From Candidatus Auribacterota bacterium (GTDB taxonomy: Bacteria > Auribacterota > Ancaeobacteria > Ancaeobacterales > Ancaeobacteraceae), in assembly GCA_022711655.1 (NCBI GenBank), contig JAKLEM010000013.1, forward strand, positions 1 through 46,247: 46,247 nt of DNA. Reading direction: 5' to 3'. This document shows, in pieces, positions 36,229-45,270 of the stretch. The position numbers and the translations under genes were made by a program. The notes beneath the pieces are model-generated. The model did no database searches, was not told the origin of the DNA, and saw only the letters and a list, made by a program, of their open reading frames with translations. The first letter of the stretch is position 1. The number at the start of each line of letters is the position of its first letter.

Positions 36229-37582
36229 CTATACAAATAACCTTATTTAATGCCGCCGTCTCCTGCCTGAGTCTTCGCATCTTCTCTACCGAGAACGCAT
36301 GATTGACCGTCGGGAATACGGTGTCGTCATGCAGCAGGGGATCGAGATCGGGTGCGACAATGCCGTCCCTGATCATCGTGTCCCAATCGGCGGTGCCCGG
36401 GATCGCGGCGTAGGATGCGAGGTTCACGCGCACACCGAGCGATCGGGCGAATGTGATATCCTTTTCGACCTCCTCGTAACGCTGCCCGGGCGCGCCGGCA
36501 AGCAGGTAGGCGTCAAGCTCGCCTGCAGCGAACCCCGCTTCCGTCAAATACCGAACAGCCTGCGCGAATTCCGCGTTGGTCACTTTTCCTCCGGTATGCT
36601 GTTGCCGCTCGGGCGACGATGTCTCCATGCTGAGCCGTATCGTTTTGAACCCAGAGTCTTTCATGAGCCTTGCGACCGCCGGCGTCATGTAGCGCGCGTG
36701 CAGGCCGTTGGGCGTGTGAAAGTTGAAACGGAGGGCTTCGGCGATCAGCCGCTCCATGAGCGGGACGAAATGCCGTTCGGCGCGGCAGAGGAGGGCGTCG
36801 TCGTAGAAAGCGATGTTTTCGATGCCGATGCTTTTATAGAAGGCGAGCTCGTCAATGATCTCGTCATGGGGCCGCTGACGGAATTCCGGCGCGATGATCT
36901 TCGATGCGCAATAGGTGCAGGAGAAAGGGCAGCCGCAGCTTGTCTGTATGGCGGCCGCCTTGTTGCGCGCGAGCAGGTCGTACGCCGGCGGCGGATGTGC
37001 CGCCGGCCCTTCGTTAGAGACGAGGCGTTTGCCGGTCATTTCCGATACCATCGCGACGGCTCCGTCTAGCGAGCTCCCGCTGAATATCCGGTCCGCGCCG
37101 GCATGGCTCTCTGCGTGGCCGGGGCATATCGTCGGATATATTCCGCCGAGGAGGATCGGCGCGCGCGGGAAACGCTCCCGGGCCAGCACGATCGTTTCCT
37201 GCACGCCCGGATACCAGTAGGTCATGCCGGACGTGACGAGGATGATGTCCGGCGGAGCGGTCTGCGCAAGACGCGCGCGCAGGAGGGCCAAAGGGATGCC
37301 GTAGCGGTAATAGCGCCGGGGGACGCCGGCGATCGCCGCAGGTTTTTCTATCTCCGTCTTCGGGAATCTCCCGCAGTCGTAGGCGTCGGCGCGAGGCTTG
37401 TTTCTCCTGCGCCGGTAATGCTCGCATATCGCCGGATCCTTGCGGTCGAGGCAGTTGATCAGAGAGACGCCGCAGCCGAGCGCGCGAAGCGTCGCCCCGA
37501 TCTTCAAAAGCCCGTGCGGCCGCATCCAGAGGTCGTAGAGGGCGAAGTCGTGGATATAGGGGTTTATTAGGAGAATGTGCAT
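36218..37582 (-). CDS. Radical SAM protein with B12-binding-like N-terminus
   Basis: This 454-residue protein has an N-terminal cobalamin-binding-like Rossmann region (MHILLINPYIHDF, later PILLGGIYPTICPGHAE) and a radical SAM core with the iron-sulfur motif CPFSCTYC (CxxxCxxC). It continues with SMETSSPERQQHTGG and LAGAPGQRYEEVEKD, as in B12-binding radical SAM enzymes of the MiaB/BchE-like group. Substrate unknown. The start at 37582 is where the family homology begins; the frame extends 12 codons further upstream without support. It is the only minus-strand gene in the window, divergent from leuA and convergent with the Bat operon. Confidence 0.87.
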   Translation of the reverse strand: MHILLINPYIHDFALYDLWMRPHGLLKIGATLRALGCGVSLINCLDRKDPAICEHYRRRRNKPRADAYDCGRFPKTEIEKPAAIAGVPRRYYRYGIPLALLRARLAQTAPPDIILVTSGMTYWYPGVQETIVLARERFPRAPILLGGIYPTICPGHAESHAGADRIFSGSSLDGAVAMVSEMTGKRLVSNEGPAAHPPPAYDLLARNKAAAIQTSCGCPFSCTYCASKIIAPEFRQRPHDEIIDELAFYKSIGIENIAFYDDALLCRAERHFVPLMERLIAEALRFNFHTPNGLHARYMTPAVARLMKDSGFKTIRLSMETSSPERQQHTGGKVTNAEFAQAVRYLTEAGFAAGELDAYLLAGAPGQRYEEVEKDITFARSLGVRVNLASYAAIPGTADWDTMIRDGIVAPDLDPLLHDDTVFPTVNHAFSVEKMRRLRQETAALNKVICIDPR

Positions 37583-37599
37583 TGTGATCGGGGTGCTTT

Positions 37600-37762
37600 C
37601 TGCAGCGGGGCCTGACAAGGCATCGCTCTTTCAGCATCGCTCGGCGTGCTCCTGCGGCACGTCTCGCTCAGCGAGCATTTCTGCGCGCCGACGTTCCGTC
37701 GGCGACCAAGCCGCAGAAATGCTCAATGTGCTGAAAGGGCGACACCTTGTCACCCGCTGCAG
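37600..37762. repeat. 163-bp long inverted repeat
   Basis: Outer arms CTGCAGCGGG (37600-37609) and CCCGCTGCAG (37753-37762), then GACAAGG/CCTTGTC, CTTTCAGCA/TGCTGAAAG, GAGCATTTCTGCG/CGCAGAAATGCTC and an inner GCCGAC/GTCGGC around TTCC, nest into one long imperfect stem. An unpaired segment of about 35 bases lies on the left side. It fills most of the gap between the divergent radical SAM and leuA genes. No transposase is present, so a MITE-like element or a structured leader are both possible. Confidence 0.7.
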
Positions 37763-37853
37763 TGACGGTCAACTGTTCGATGCTGACGAGATTACTCCCT
37801 GCCTGCATATCTGCAACGAGCCAAATATGTCTTTTCTCCCAGTATCTTTCTGT

Positions 37854-37859
37854 TATACT
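37854..37859 (+). promoter_or_regulatory. Possible -10 element of leuA
   Basis: TATACT is 23 bases before the leuA start, next to the ribosome site GAGGG (37871-37875). No convincing -35 hexamer is seen, so this is a weak call. Confidence 0.35.
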
Positions 37860-37881
37860 AGCAGAAAAATGAGGGCCTATT

Positions 37882-39432
37882 ATGAAAAATAAGATACTGA
37901 TCTTCGACACGACTCTGCGCGACGGCGAGCAGTCTCCCGGCGCGAGCATGGATATCCGCGAAAAGCTGGAGGTTGCGCGCCAGCTGGAGCGGATGAACGT
38001 CGACGTCATCGAGGCGGGGTTCCCGATCGCCTCCGTCGGCGATTTCGAGGCGGTCAAGCTGGTCTCCAAAGAGATGAAGCGTCCGATCGTCTGCGGCCTG
38101 TCGCGCGCGCTGAAGAAGGACATCGACCGGGCGATAGAGGCGCTGCGGCCGGCGAAGCATCCGCGGGTCCATATATTCCTGGCGACGTCGAAGATCCACA
38201 TGCAGTATAAGCTGAAGAAGGCCGAGTCGGAGATCCTGAAGATCGCCCGCGAATCGGTCGCCTACGCGAAAAAGCACATCAAGGACATCGAGTTCTCGCC
38301 CGAGGACGCCTCGCGGACCGAGCCGGAGTTCCTGAAAGAGGTGGTCGAGACGGTGATCGACGCCGGTGCGACGACGGTGAACATACCCGATACGGTCGGC
38401 TACGCGATCCCCGAGAAATACGGCGCCCTGATCAGATACCTGAAAGAGAACGTCCGCAACATCGACAAGGCGGTGATCAGCGTCCATTGCCACAACGACC
38501 TGGGGCTGGCCGTGGCCAACTCGGTCAGCGCGATCGCCAACGGCGCCGGGCAGGTTGAGTGCACCATCAACGGTATCGGCGAGCGCGCCGGCAACGCCTC
38601 GCTGGAAGAGATCGTCATGATCCTGAAGACGCGCAACGACATTTTCAAGGGTTTCACGACCGGCATCAACACGAAGGAGATATACCGCTCGAGCCGTCTG
38701 GTCAGCCAGATCACCGGCATCATGGTCCAGCCGAACAAGGCGATCGTTGGCGCCAACGCCTTCGCGCACGAGTCGGGGATACACCAGGACGGCTTCCTGA
38801 AGGAACGGACCACGTACGAGATCATGCTGCCGGAATCGATAGGCCTGACCGAGAGCAAGCTCGTCCTGGGCAAGCATTCCGGACGTCACGCGTTCAAGGA
38901 CAAACTCGAGGCGATGGGCTTTACGCTGTCCGAAGAGGACCTGAACAAGGCGTTCGAGCGCTTCAAGGACCTGGCCGACAAGAAGAAGGCGCTCTACGAC
39001 GAAGATATCCAGGCGATCATATCCGACGAGATCGCCAACGTCCCCGAGACGTACCAGCTGGAATATATGAGCGTGTCGAGCGGCACGAAGACGGTGCCGA
39101 CCGCGACGGTCCGCCTCAAAAAAGGTGACGAGGTCTTTGAAGACGCCGCCTGCGGCGACGGCCCCGTCGACGCGGTGTGCAAGACGATCGACCGGATAAC
39201 CGGCATAAAGGGAAAGCTGTCCAACTACTCGCTCCGCGCGGTGACGTCGGGTAAAGACGCGGTCGGCGAGGTCTTCGTCCGCGTCGATTCCGAAGGGCAG
39301 ACCGTCAGCGGCCGCGGGGCCAGCACCGATATCATCGAGGCGAGCGCCAAGGCGTATCTCAACGCCATCAACCATCTCCTCTTCATGAAGGGGAAGAAAC
39401 AGCCGCGCAAACCCACGCCGATGTGCGATTAA
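37882..39432 (+). CDS. leuA: 2-isopropylmalate synthase
   Basis: This 516-residue enzyme condenses acetyl-CoA with 2-oxoisovalerate, the first committed step of leucine synthesis. The catalytic barrel shows [15 protein letters not shown] (about residues 8-22), the metal-site [13 protein letters not shown] and the [13 protein letters not shown] motif. The C-terminal part (from about 395, with the [21 protein letters not shown] end) is the leucine-binding regulatory domain, so feedback inhibition is likely. Full length favours LeuA over the shorter homocitrate-type relatives, though citramalate synthase cannot be ruled out from sequence reading alone. aroE follows after four bases. Confidence 0.95.
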   Translation: MKNKILIFDTTLRDGEQSPGASMDIREKLEVARQLERMNVDVIEAGFPIASVGDFEAVKLVSKEMKRPIVCGLSRALKKDIDRAIEALRPAKHPRVHIFLATSKIHMQYKLKKAESEILKIARESVAYAKKHIKDIEFSPEDASRTEPEFLKEVVETVIDAGATTVNIPDTVGYAIPEKYGALIRYLKENVRNIDKAVISVHCHNDLGLAVANSVSAIANGAGQVECTINGIGERAGNASLEEIVMILKTRNDIFKGFTTGINTKEIYRSSRLVSQITGIMVQPNKAIVGANAFAHESGIHQDGFLKERTTYEIMLPESIGLTESKLVLGKHSGRHAFKDKLEAMGFTLSEEDLNKAFERFKDLADKKKALYDEDIQAIISDEIANVPETYQLEYMSVSSGTKTVPTATVRLKKGDEVFEDAACGDGPVDAVCKTIDRITGIKGKLSNYSLRAVTSGKDAVGEVFVRVDSEGQTVSGRGASTDIIEASAKAYLNAINHLLFMKGKKQPRKPTPMCD

Positions 39433-39436
39433 GGCG

Positions 39437-40300
39437 ATGAACATCACCGGCAAGACCCACATCTACGGCATCTTCGGCTATCCGGTCGCGCACACCGCGT
39501 CGCCCGCGATGCACAACGCCGCGTTCGGTCATCTCGGCCTTGACTGCGCCTATCTCCCGTTCGAGGTCGCGCCGGCGAAGCTCGGCGATGCGGTGAAAGG
39601 GTTGCGCGCGTTCGGTATCCGCGGCGTCAACGTCACGGTCCCTCACAAAGAGACGGTCATTCCCTTCCTCGACGAAGTTACCCGGGAGGCGAAGGTCATC
39701 GGCGCGGTCAACACGGTCGTGAACAACGGCGGCCGTCTCACCGGCCACAATACCGACGGCGCCGGGTTCCTGCGGTCGCTGAAAGAGGAATGCAGGTTCG
39801 ATCTGAAAGGCAAGCGGATGGTCCTCGTCGGCGCGGGCGGGGCGGGGCGCGCGGTGGCGATACAGTCGCTCCTCTCCGGCCTGAAGCAGGCGCTGATCGT
39901 GGATATCGACCGGAAAAAATGCCGCGTCCTAACCGCCTATATCAATAAAACGGTCCGCCCGGAAAGCGCGGTGTTCGCCGCTCCCGGCGATCGGGGACTG
40001 GACGAAGTCGTCGCCGCGTGCGATATCGTCGTTCAGGCCACGCCGTGCGGGATGAAGAGCGCAGACCCGCTCCCGCTGGACCCGTCGCTGTTGCGCAAAG
40101 GCCAGCTGGTCTATGACCTCGTCTACAACCCGCCGGGGACAAAGCTCCTCAAGGCCGCTGCGCGCAAAGGGTGCGCGGTCTCAAACGGCCTCGGGATGCT
40201 CCTGTATCAGGGGTGTATCGCGTTCGAGATATGGACCGGCAAGAAAGCGCCCGTCGCCGTGATGAAAAAAGCGCTGGCGCGTCACGTGTACGGGCGATAG
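39437..40300 (+). CDS. aroE: Shikimate dehydrogenase
   Basis: This 287-residue enzyme reduces 3-dehydroshikimate to shikimate with NADPH. Substrate-site motifs SPAMHNAAF and NVTVPHKE (with the catalytic Lys) and NTDGAGF are present, followed by the dinucleotide-binding loop GAGGAGRAVA and the C-terminal GLGMLLYQG. The ATG at 39437 is four bases after the leuA stop, so the two are co-transcribed. Other chorismate pathway genes lie about 1 kb downstream in a separate transcription unit. Confidence 0.95.
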   Translation: MNITGKTHIYGIFGYPVAHTASPAMHNAAFGHLGLDCAYLPFEVAPAKLGDAVKGLRAFGIRGVNVTVPHKETVIPFLDEVTREAKVIGAVNTVVNNGGRLTGHNTDGAGFLRSLKEECRFDLKGKRMVLVGAGGAGRAVAIQSLLSGLKQALIVDIDRKKCRVLTAYINKTVRPESAVFAAPGDRGLDEVVAACDIVVQATPCGMKSADPLPLDPSLLRKGQLVYDLVYNPPGTKLLKAAARKGCAVSNGLGMLLYQGCIAFEIWTGKKAPVAVMKKALARHVYGR

Positions 40301-40312
40301 ACGGGTGATCTG

Positions 40313-41116
40313 TTGGACTTTATCGTAATACCTTTCGTCTTCCTGTTCGGCCTCGCGGTCGGCAGCTTCCTGAACGTCTGCATTTATCGCATGCCCATCG
40401 ACAAGTCGGTCGTCAATCCGCCGTCGGCCTGTCCGCAGTGCGGGACGCCGATCAAATGGTATGACAATATACCGGTCTTGAGCTACATCCTCCTTCGCGG
40501 CAGGTGCCGCTCCTGCAAGGCGGGGATATCGGTCCGGTATCTGATCGTTGAGCTGGCGACGGCGCTGCTGTTCGTCCTGTTCTATACGGCCGGCGTTTCC
40601 CGCGGCGGCATCCCGCTGGCGGCGCTCTATCTCGCGCTGACCGGCGCCCTGATCGTCTGCACCGGCATCGATTTCGAGCACTACATCATCCCCGACGCGA
40701 TCACGCTTCCCGGCACTGCGATCGCCGTCGCCGCCTGCGCGATATTTCCCGGGATGATCGGCGCCCAGACGCACTGGGGCGGCGCGCTCCTCTCCGTCGC
40801 CGGCGCGGCCGCCGGCAGCGGCATCCTGTTTGCCGTCGCGAAGACCGCGGAATTTATCCTCAAGAAAGAGGCGATGGGGATGGGGGACGTGAAGCTGCTG
40901 GCGATGATCGGCGCCTGCATCGGATGGAAGCTGACGCTGATGACCATATTCTTTTCGTCCATGATCGGCTCGTCGGTCGGCATAGCCCTGATGCTGACCG
41001 GCAGGGCAAAAATGCAGAGCGCCATCCCGTTCGGCCCCTACATTTCCGCAGGCGCGCTCCTGTCGGTCCTGATCGGCGACCCGCTGATCCGCTGGTATTT
41101 CTCCCTTATGTTTTGA
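40313..41116 (+). CDS. pilD: Prepilin peptidase (type IV leader peptidase)
   Basis: This 267-residue polytopic membrane aspartate protease cleaves, and in most family members N-methylates, type IV pilin-like precursors. GSFLNVCIYRMP near the N-terminus, the four-Cys zinc site CPQCGTPIKW.. with CRSC, the first catalytic Asp in TGIDFEHYIIPD and the GMGDVKLLAMIGA motif with the second catalytic Asp are all present. The start codon is TTG at 40313; there is no usable ATG in frame. Its presence implies type IV pili or type II secretion pseudopilins elsewhere in the genome. It ends the leuA-aroE unit. Confidence 0.93.
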   Translation: MDFIVIPFVFLFGLAVGSFLNVCIYRMPIDKSVVNPPSACPQCGTPIKWYDNIPVLSYILLRGRCRSCKAGISVRYLIVELATALLFVLFYTAGVSRGGIPLAALYLALTGALIVCTGIDFEHYIIPDAITLPGTAIAVAACAIFPGMIGAQTHWGGALLSVAGAAAGSGILFAVAKTAEFILKKEAMGMGDVKLLAMIGACIGWKLTLMTIFFSSMIGSSVGIALMLTGRAKMQSAIPFGPYISAGALLSVLIGDPLIRWYFSLMF

Positions 41117-41153
41117 GCTCCTGAATGAAGACGAAAAAGGGTTGCCGCAATAG

Positions 41154-41182
41154 TTGACAACCGCTCGTCCTGTTGTTAAGAT
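41154..41182 (+). promoter_or_regulatory. Sigma70-type promoter for the aroCKB-dprA genes
   Basis: TTGACA (41154-41159) and TAAGAT (41177-41182) are spaced 17 bases apart, about 40 bases before the aroC start. Confidence 0.8.
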
Positions 41183-41221
41183 TTTCCACACAAACCATCA
41201 TCGTATGCGCGAGGTTTTCGT

Positions 41222-42346
41222 ATGTTACGGTATCTGACAGCAGGCGAATCGCACGGCGAACAGCTGACGGCGATCGTTGACGGACTGCCCGCGGGGTTGC
41301 CCGTCGACAGTAGATTGATCAACGAAGATTTGGCGCGCCGCCAGTCGGGGTATGGTCGCGGCGGGCGTATGCAGATAGAGAAGGATACCGTTCACATCAC
41401 GTCGGGCGTTCGCAAGGGGATCACCATCGGTTCGCCGGTGACGGTCGTCATCCGCAACAAGGACTTCAAGATAGATCAGCTGCCGGCGGTAACCCATCCG
41501 CGGCCGGGGCATGCGGACCTTGCCGGCGCGATAAAATACGGGCGCGGCGACATACGCGACATTCTCGAGCGCGCGAGCGCGCGTGAGACGGCCGCGCGCA
41601 CCGCGGCCGGCGCCCTGTGCAAGCTTTTCCTCCGGGAGTTCGGGATCAGGGTCGTCAGCCATGTCGTCGAGCTCGGCGGTATCCGCATAGCGGTGCCGGG
41701 CATGGCGGCGGCGGAGATCCTCAAAAGAACGTCGCGCTCGAAGCTCAACTGTGCGGACCCCGCCGCCGAGACGGCAATGATCGCGCGCATCGACAGAGCT
41801 ATCGAGGAGAAGGACACGCTGGGCGGCGTCTTCGAGATCGTCATCGAGAACGTGCCGCCCGGGATCGGGTCGCATACCCAATGGGACCGGCGCCTCAACG
41901 CGCGGCTGCTGCATGCGCTCGGCAGTATTCAGGCGATCAAAGGGGTCGAGGTCGGGATCGGCTTCGAGGCGGCGCGGCTTGCCGGAACCGAAGTTCACGA
42001 CGAGATAGGCTTTGCGAAAGGGAAGGGGTTTCGCCGGCTGACCAACCGCGCGGGCGGGATCGAAGGGGGCATCTCCAACGGCGAGCCGATCGTGTTGCGC
42101 GCGGCGATGAAACCGATCGCGACGGTGGGCAACCCGCTGGGGTCGGTCGATATCAGGACGAAAAAACAGTGCCGCGCCACGGTCGAGCGCTTCGACACCT
42201 GCGCCGTATCGGCGGCGGGCGTCGTCGGCGAGGCGGTCTGCGCGTTTGTCATCGCCGAGGGGATGATCGAGAAGTTCGGCGGCGACTGCATGGACGAGAT
42301 ACAGCGTAATTACGCTTCATTCAAAAAATACCTGAAGACCTTCTGA
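41222..42346 (+). CDS. aroC: Chorismate synthase
   Basis: This 374-residue FMN-dependent enzyme converts EPSP to chorismate, the last common step of aromatic synthesis. Family signatures are GESHG near residue 8, HPRPGHADLAGAIKYG, RASARETAARTAAGALCK and GGIEGGISNGEPIVLRAAMKPI. Length is normal. GAGG lies eight bases before the ATG, and a consensus promoter lies just upstream. It leads a tight operon with aroK, aroB and dprA. Confidence 0.96.
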   Translation: MLRYLTAGESHGEQLTAIVDGLPAGLPVDSRLINEDLARRQSGYGRGGRMQIEKDTVHITSGVRKGITIGSPVTVVIRNKDFKIDQLPAVTHPRPGHADLAGAIKYGRGDIRDILERASARETAARTAAGALCKLFLREFGIRVVSHVVELGGIRIAVPGMAAAEILKRTSRSKLNCADPAAETAMIARIDRAIEEKDTLGGVFEIVIENVPPGIGSHTQWDRRLNARLLHALGSIQAIKGVEVGIGFEAARLAGTEVHDEIGFAKGKGFRRLTNRAGGIEGGISNGEPIVLRAAMKPIATVGNPLGSVDIRTKKQCRATVERFDTCAVSAAGVVGEAVCAFVIAEGMIEKFGGDCMDEIQRNYASFKKYLKTF

Positions 42347-42385
42347 TCGTCAGTATGTCCGTTTGTTCCTGAAGAGGCACGCCGG

Positions 42386-42934
42386 GTGAATGCGAAAGAT
42401 ACGCGTAATATAGTCCTGTTCGGTTTCATGGGGACGGGCAAGAGCGCCGTCGGCAAGGTAGTCGCCGAACGGCTGCGCCGCGAGCTGATCGAGATGGACG
42501 CCGTCATCGAACGGCGCGAGGGTGTCTCGATAGGCGAGATATTCAGGACGAAGGGGGAGCCGCATTTCCGTCAGCTTGAGCGCGCCCTGGTGCGGGAGTT
42601 GTGCGGGAAGTCCGGCCTCGTGATCTCGACGGGCGGCGGCGTCGTGATCGATGCGGCGAATATAGAGGATTTTCGGAAGACGGGCATCTCCTTCTCGCTG
42701 ACGGCCGAGCCGTCGACCGTCTATGCGCGGACGAAGGACTCGACGCACCGGCCGCTCTTGAAGACGGAAGACCCGGTGAAGCGGATCGTCGAGCTGCTCG
42801 AGGCTCGGCGCCCGTTCTATGAAAAGGCCGACCATCTGATCCGGACCGACGATAAGCCGGTTGCTGCAGTGGCGGAAGAGATCATCAGGATATTTTCAGA
42901 CGAGTGCACCAAGAGGTACACGGAGCGGTTATGA
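42386..42934 (+). CDS. aroK: Shikimate kinase
   Basis: This 182-residue enzyme phosphorylates shikimate at the 3-hydroxyl using ATP. The P-loop is GFMGTGKSAVGK, the shikimate site includes EMDAVIERREG and STGGGVV, and the lid Arg is in HRPLLKTEDP. Start codon is GTG at 42386, with GAGG upstream; no in-frame ATG fits. The stop overlaps the aroB start as ATGA. Confidence 0.94.
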   Translation: MNAKDTRNIVLFGFMGTGKSAVGKVVAERLRRELIEMDAVIERREGVSIGEIFRTKGEPHFRQLERALVRELCGKSGLVISTGGGVVIDAANIEDFRKTGISFSLTAEPSTVYARTKDSTHRPLLKTEDPVKRIVELLEARRPFYEKADHLIRTDDKPVAAVAEEIIRIFSDECTKRYTERL

Positions 42935-44016
42935 AAGAGATCAAAGTCAATCTCGGCGAGCGCTCGTACAGGATCGTTATCGGCAGCGGCCTTATCAGAG
43001 AGGCCGGTAAGCTGTGCGGCCGCGTTGTCAGATCGAAGCGCGCGGTGATCGTCACCAACCAGACCGTCGCCCGCCATTATCTCGATCCGGTCGAAAAGTC
43101 GCTGGAGAGCGCCGGTTTCGTCGTGAGCGTCGTGAAGATCCCCGACGGAGAGCGGCACAAGACGCTCCGGACGCTCGAATATGTCTGCGGCCGCTTTGCC
43201 GGGGAGCGGCTTGACCGCGCGAGCTGCGTCGTCGCGCTCGGCGGCGGCGTGATCGGCGATCTCGCCGGGTTCGCCGCGTCGGCGTTCATGCGGGGGATCG
43301 ACCTCGTCCAGGTCCCGACCACGCTCCTCTCGCAGGTCGACAGCAGCGTCGGCGGCAAGACGGGCGTCAACCTCAAGGAGGGGAAAAACCTCGTCGGCGC
43401 GTTCTATCAGCCGCGCCTGGTTTTGATCGACCCGGCCGCGCTGAAGACGCTGCCCGTGCGTGAGCTCAGGGCCGGTTTCGCCGAGGTTATCAAGTACGGT
43501 GTCATCTGCGACAAGAGTTTCTTCTCGTTCCTCGAGCGCAATATCGCCAAGGCGCTATCCTGCGACCCCGCCGTCATGGAGAAGATCGTGGCGGTATCCT
43601 GCGACATCAAGGCGAAGGTCGTCGAGGATGATGAGCGCGAAGGCGGGTTGCGCGCGATACTCAATTTCGGCCATACGGTCGGCCATGCGGTCGAAGCGGC
43701 GACCGGTTACCGGCGCTACCTCCACGGCGAGGCGGTGAGCCTCGGGATGGCGGCCGCGGCGCGGATAGCCGTCAAGCTGGCGATGATCGACGCCGCGACG
43801 CTTTTGCGCCTGGAGAATCTCCTCCGCGCGGCGGGCCTGCCTGTCGCCGGGGACGGCTTCAGCGCGGCGGCGGTCATGAAACATATCGTGCATGACAAGA
43901 AAGCGTCGGGCGGCAGGCTCCGTTTCGTCCTGCCGCACGAGATCGGGCGGGTGGCTGTCAGCGACGCCGTCCCTGTGGCCTTGATAAGGGAGGCGGTCCG
44001 CGAGATCTCCGGGTGA
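42931..44016 (+). CDS. aroB: 3-dehydroquinate synthase
   Basis: This 361-residue NAD- and zinc-dependent enzyme cyclises DAHP to 3-dehydroquinate, the second step of the shikimate pathway. Seen are ALGGGVIGDLAGF, VPTTLLSQVDSSVGGKTGVN and the metal-binding region NFGHTVGHAVE with HGEAVSLGM. ATG 42931 overlaps the aroK stop and follows CGGAG; an upstream GTG in frame (42904) would only extend into aroK. dprA follows after four bases. Confidence 0.95.
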   Translation: MKEIKVNLGERSYRIVIGSGLIREAGKLCGRVVRSKRAVIVTNQTVARHYLDPVEKSLESAGFVVSVVKIPDGERHKTLRTLEYVCGRFAGERLDRASCVVALGGGVIGDLAGFAASAFMRGIDLVQVPTTLLSQVDSSVGGKTGVNLKEGKNLVGAFYQPRLVLIDPAALKTLPVRELRAGFAEVIKYGVICDKSFFSFLERNIAKALSCDPAVMEKIVAVSCDIKAKVVEDDEREGGLRAILNFGHTVGHAVEAATGYRRYLHGEAVSLGMAAAARIAVKLAMIDAATLLRLENLLRAAGLPVAGDGFSAAAVMKHIVHDKKASGGRLRFVLPHEIGRVAVSDAVPVALIREAVREISG

Positions 44017-44020
44017 AATC

Positions 44021-45139
44021 ATGGATTTGGCAAACCGTGATGCGTTACTGATCCTGAACGCGGTCGAGCTGCTGGGGCCGGTCCGCGTCCGCCTGCTGGT
44101 CGAGGCGTTCGGCGCTCCGGCGGCGGCGCTCCGCCAGCCGAAAGAGGCGCTGAAGCGGGTCGCGGGGATCGGCGAGAAGATCGCGCAGAACATCGTCGAC
44201 GGAAGGGCGTCGTTCGATCTCGATAAGGAGAAGAAGCTCATCCGGGAACACGGGGTCTCGGTCGTCACGCCGTCGGATGACGGTTATCCCGAGCTCCTCA
44301 AAGAGATATACGACCCGCCGGTGGTCCTGTACGTGAGAGGGAAGCTCAGCGCGGCGGACCGGTACTCGGTCGGCATCGTCGGCTCGAGGTTCGCGTCCCA
44401 TTACGGCACCGAGGCGGCGCGGGTTTTGAGCCGCGACCTCACCCGGCGGGGCATGACGGTCGTCAGCGGCATGGCGCGCGGCATCGATACCGCCGCGCAC
44501 GAAGGGGCGATCGCTGCCGACGGCAGGACGGTCGCCGTCCTGGGGAACGGGCTGGCACGCTGCTACCCGCCCGAGAATAAAGGGCTGATGGAGCGGATCG
44601 CGAAGCGGGGTGCGGTCGTCTCGGAGTTCCCGATGGAGACGATCCCCGACCGGAAGAATTTTCCCCGGCGTAACCGCATCATCAGCGGGATGTCGCTCGG
44701 TATCGTCGTCGTCGAGGCCGCGCGGCGCAGCGGGGCGTTGATCACCGCGCACCATGCGCTTGAGCAGAACCGGGCGGTTTTCAGCATTCCCGGCAGGATC
44801 AACGACGCGTCGTCGTCGGGCGCGAACGACCTGATCAAACAGGGCGCGAAGATCGTGACGGGCGCCGGCGACGTCATTGAAGAGTTCCAGTATGTGCTGC
44901 CGAAAGAGATGGCGGCGCCGGTGCGCACGGGTCCGGCGGAGCAGTCCAGCGTTCCTGCGGCGGCGCTGACAGACGAGGAGCGGCTGATGCACGGCTGTCT
45001 GTCTGTTGACGTAAAGCCGATCGACGAGCTGATCAGGGAGAGCGGATTCCCCCCGGCGCGGGCGAACCACCTGCTGCTTTCGCTGGAGCTGAAGGGGTGC
45101 GTCCGGCAATTGCCCGGGAAACAGTTCGTGAGATGTTGA
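44021..45139 (+). CDS. dprA: DNA-processing protein DprA
   Basis: This 372-residue protein binds incoming single-stranded DNA and loads RecA during natural transformation. A helix-hairpin-helix-like N-terminus (ALKRVAGIGEKIAQNI) precedes the Rossmann core: GIVGSRFASHYG, VSGMARGIDTAAHEGAI, PPENKGLMERIA, FPRRNRIISGMSLG and SIPGRINDASSSGANDLIKQGA. A C-terminal winged-helix region follows. Complete length suggests it is functional, and the prepilin peptidase upstream also fits DNA uptake by pili. The dprA-topA order is common in bacteria. Confidence 0.94.
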   Translation: MDLANRDALLILNAVELLGPVRVRLLVEAFGAPAAALRQPKEALKRVAGIGEKIAQNIVDGRASFDLDKEKKLIREHGVSVVTPSDDGYPELLKEIYDPPVVLYVRGKLSAADRYSVGIVGSRFASHYGTEAARVLSRDLTRRGMTVVSGMARGIDTAAHEGAIAADGRTVAVLGNGLARCYPPENKGLMERIAKRGAVVSEFPMETIPDRKNFPRRNRIISGMSLGIVVVEAARRSGALITAHHALEQNRAVFSIPGRINDASSSGANDLIKQGAKIVTGAGDVIEEFQYVLPKEMAAPVRTGPAEQSSVPAAALTDEERLMHGCLSVDVKPIDELIRESGFPPARANHLLLSLELKGCVRQLPGKQFVRC

Positions 45140-45177
45140 AAAGTCTGGTGAATTATAGTCACGTACAACAGAACGAA

Positions 45178-45255
45178 ATGACCGATTGCCAATTAACCAA
45201 TGTCCGACAGGCATGAAGCGATATTGGGATTCACTCATTGATCATTGGTCATTTT
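45178..45255 (+). repeat. Heptad-periodic hairpin (family A, copy 3)
   Basis: The left arm AATGACCGATTGCCAATTAA and the right arm ending CATTGATCATTGGTCATT form an imperfect inverted repeat between dprA and topA. CCAATGTCCGACAGG (45197-45211) is shared with copy 2 at 31051-31134. A fragment TCTGGTGAATT at 45144-45154 also matches copy 2, so the site may hold a nested or partial second copy. Confidence 0.7.
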
Positions 45256-45270
45256 TCTAGTGAGGGCATA

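Noticed and set aside
37583-37881. T-box or leucine attenuator ahead of leuA
   Set aside because: I see no T-box core sequence, no leader peptide rich in Leu codons and no terminator with a T-run; only the long inverted repeat is present.
37858-39462. Open frame of 534 codons on the minus strand
   Set aside because: It is the antisense of leuA, with no family similarity and no start signal.
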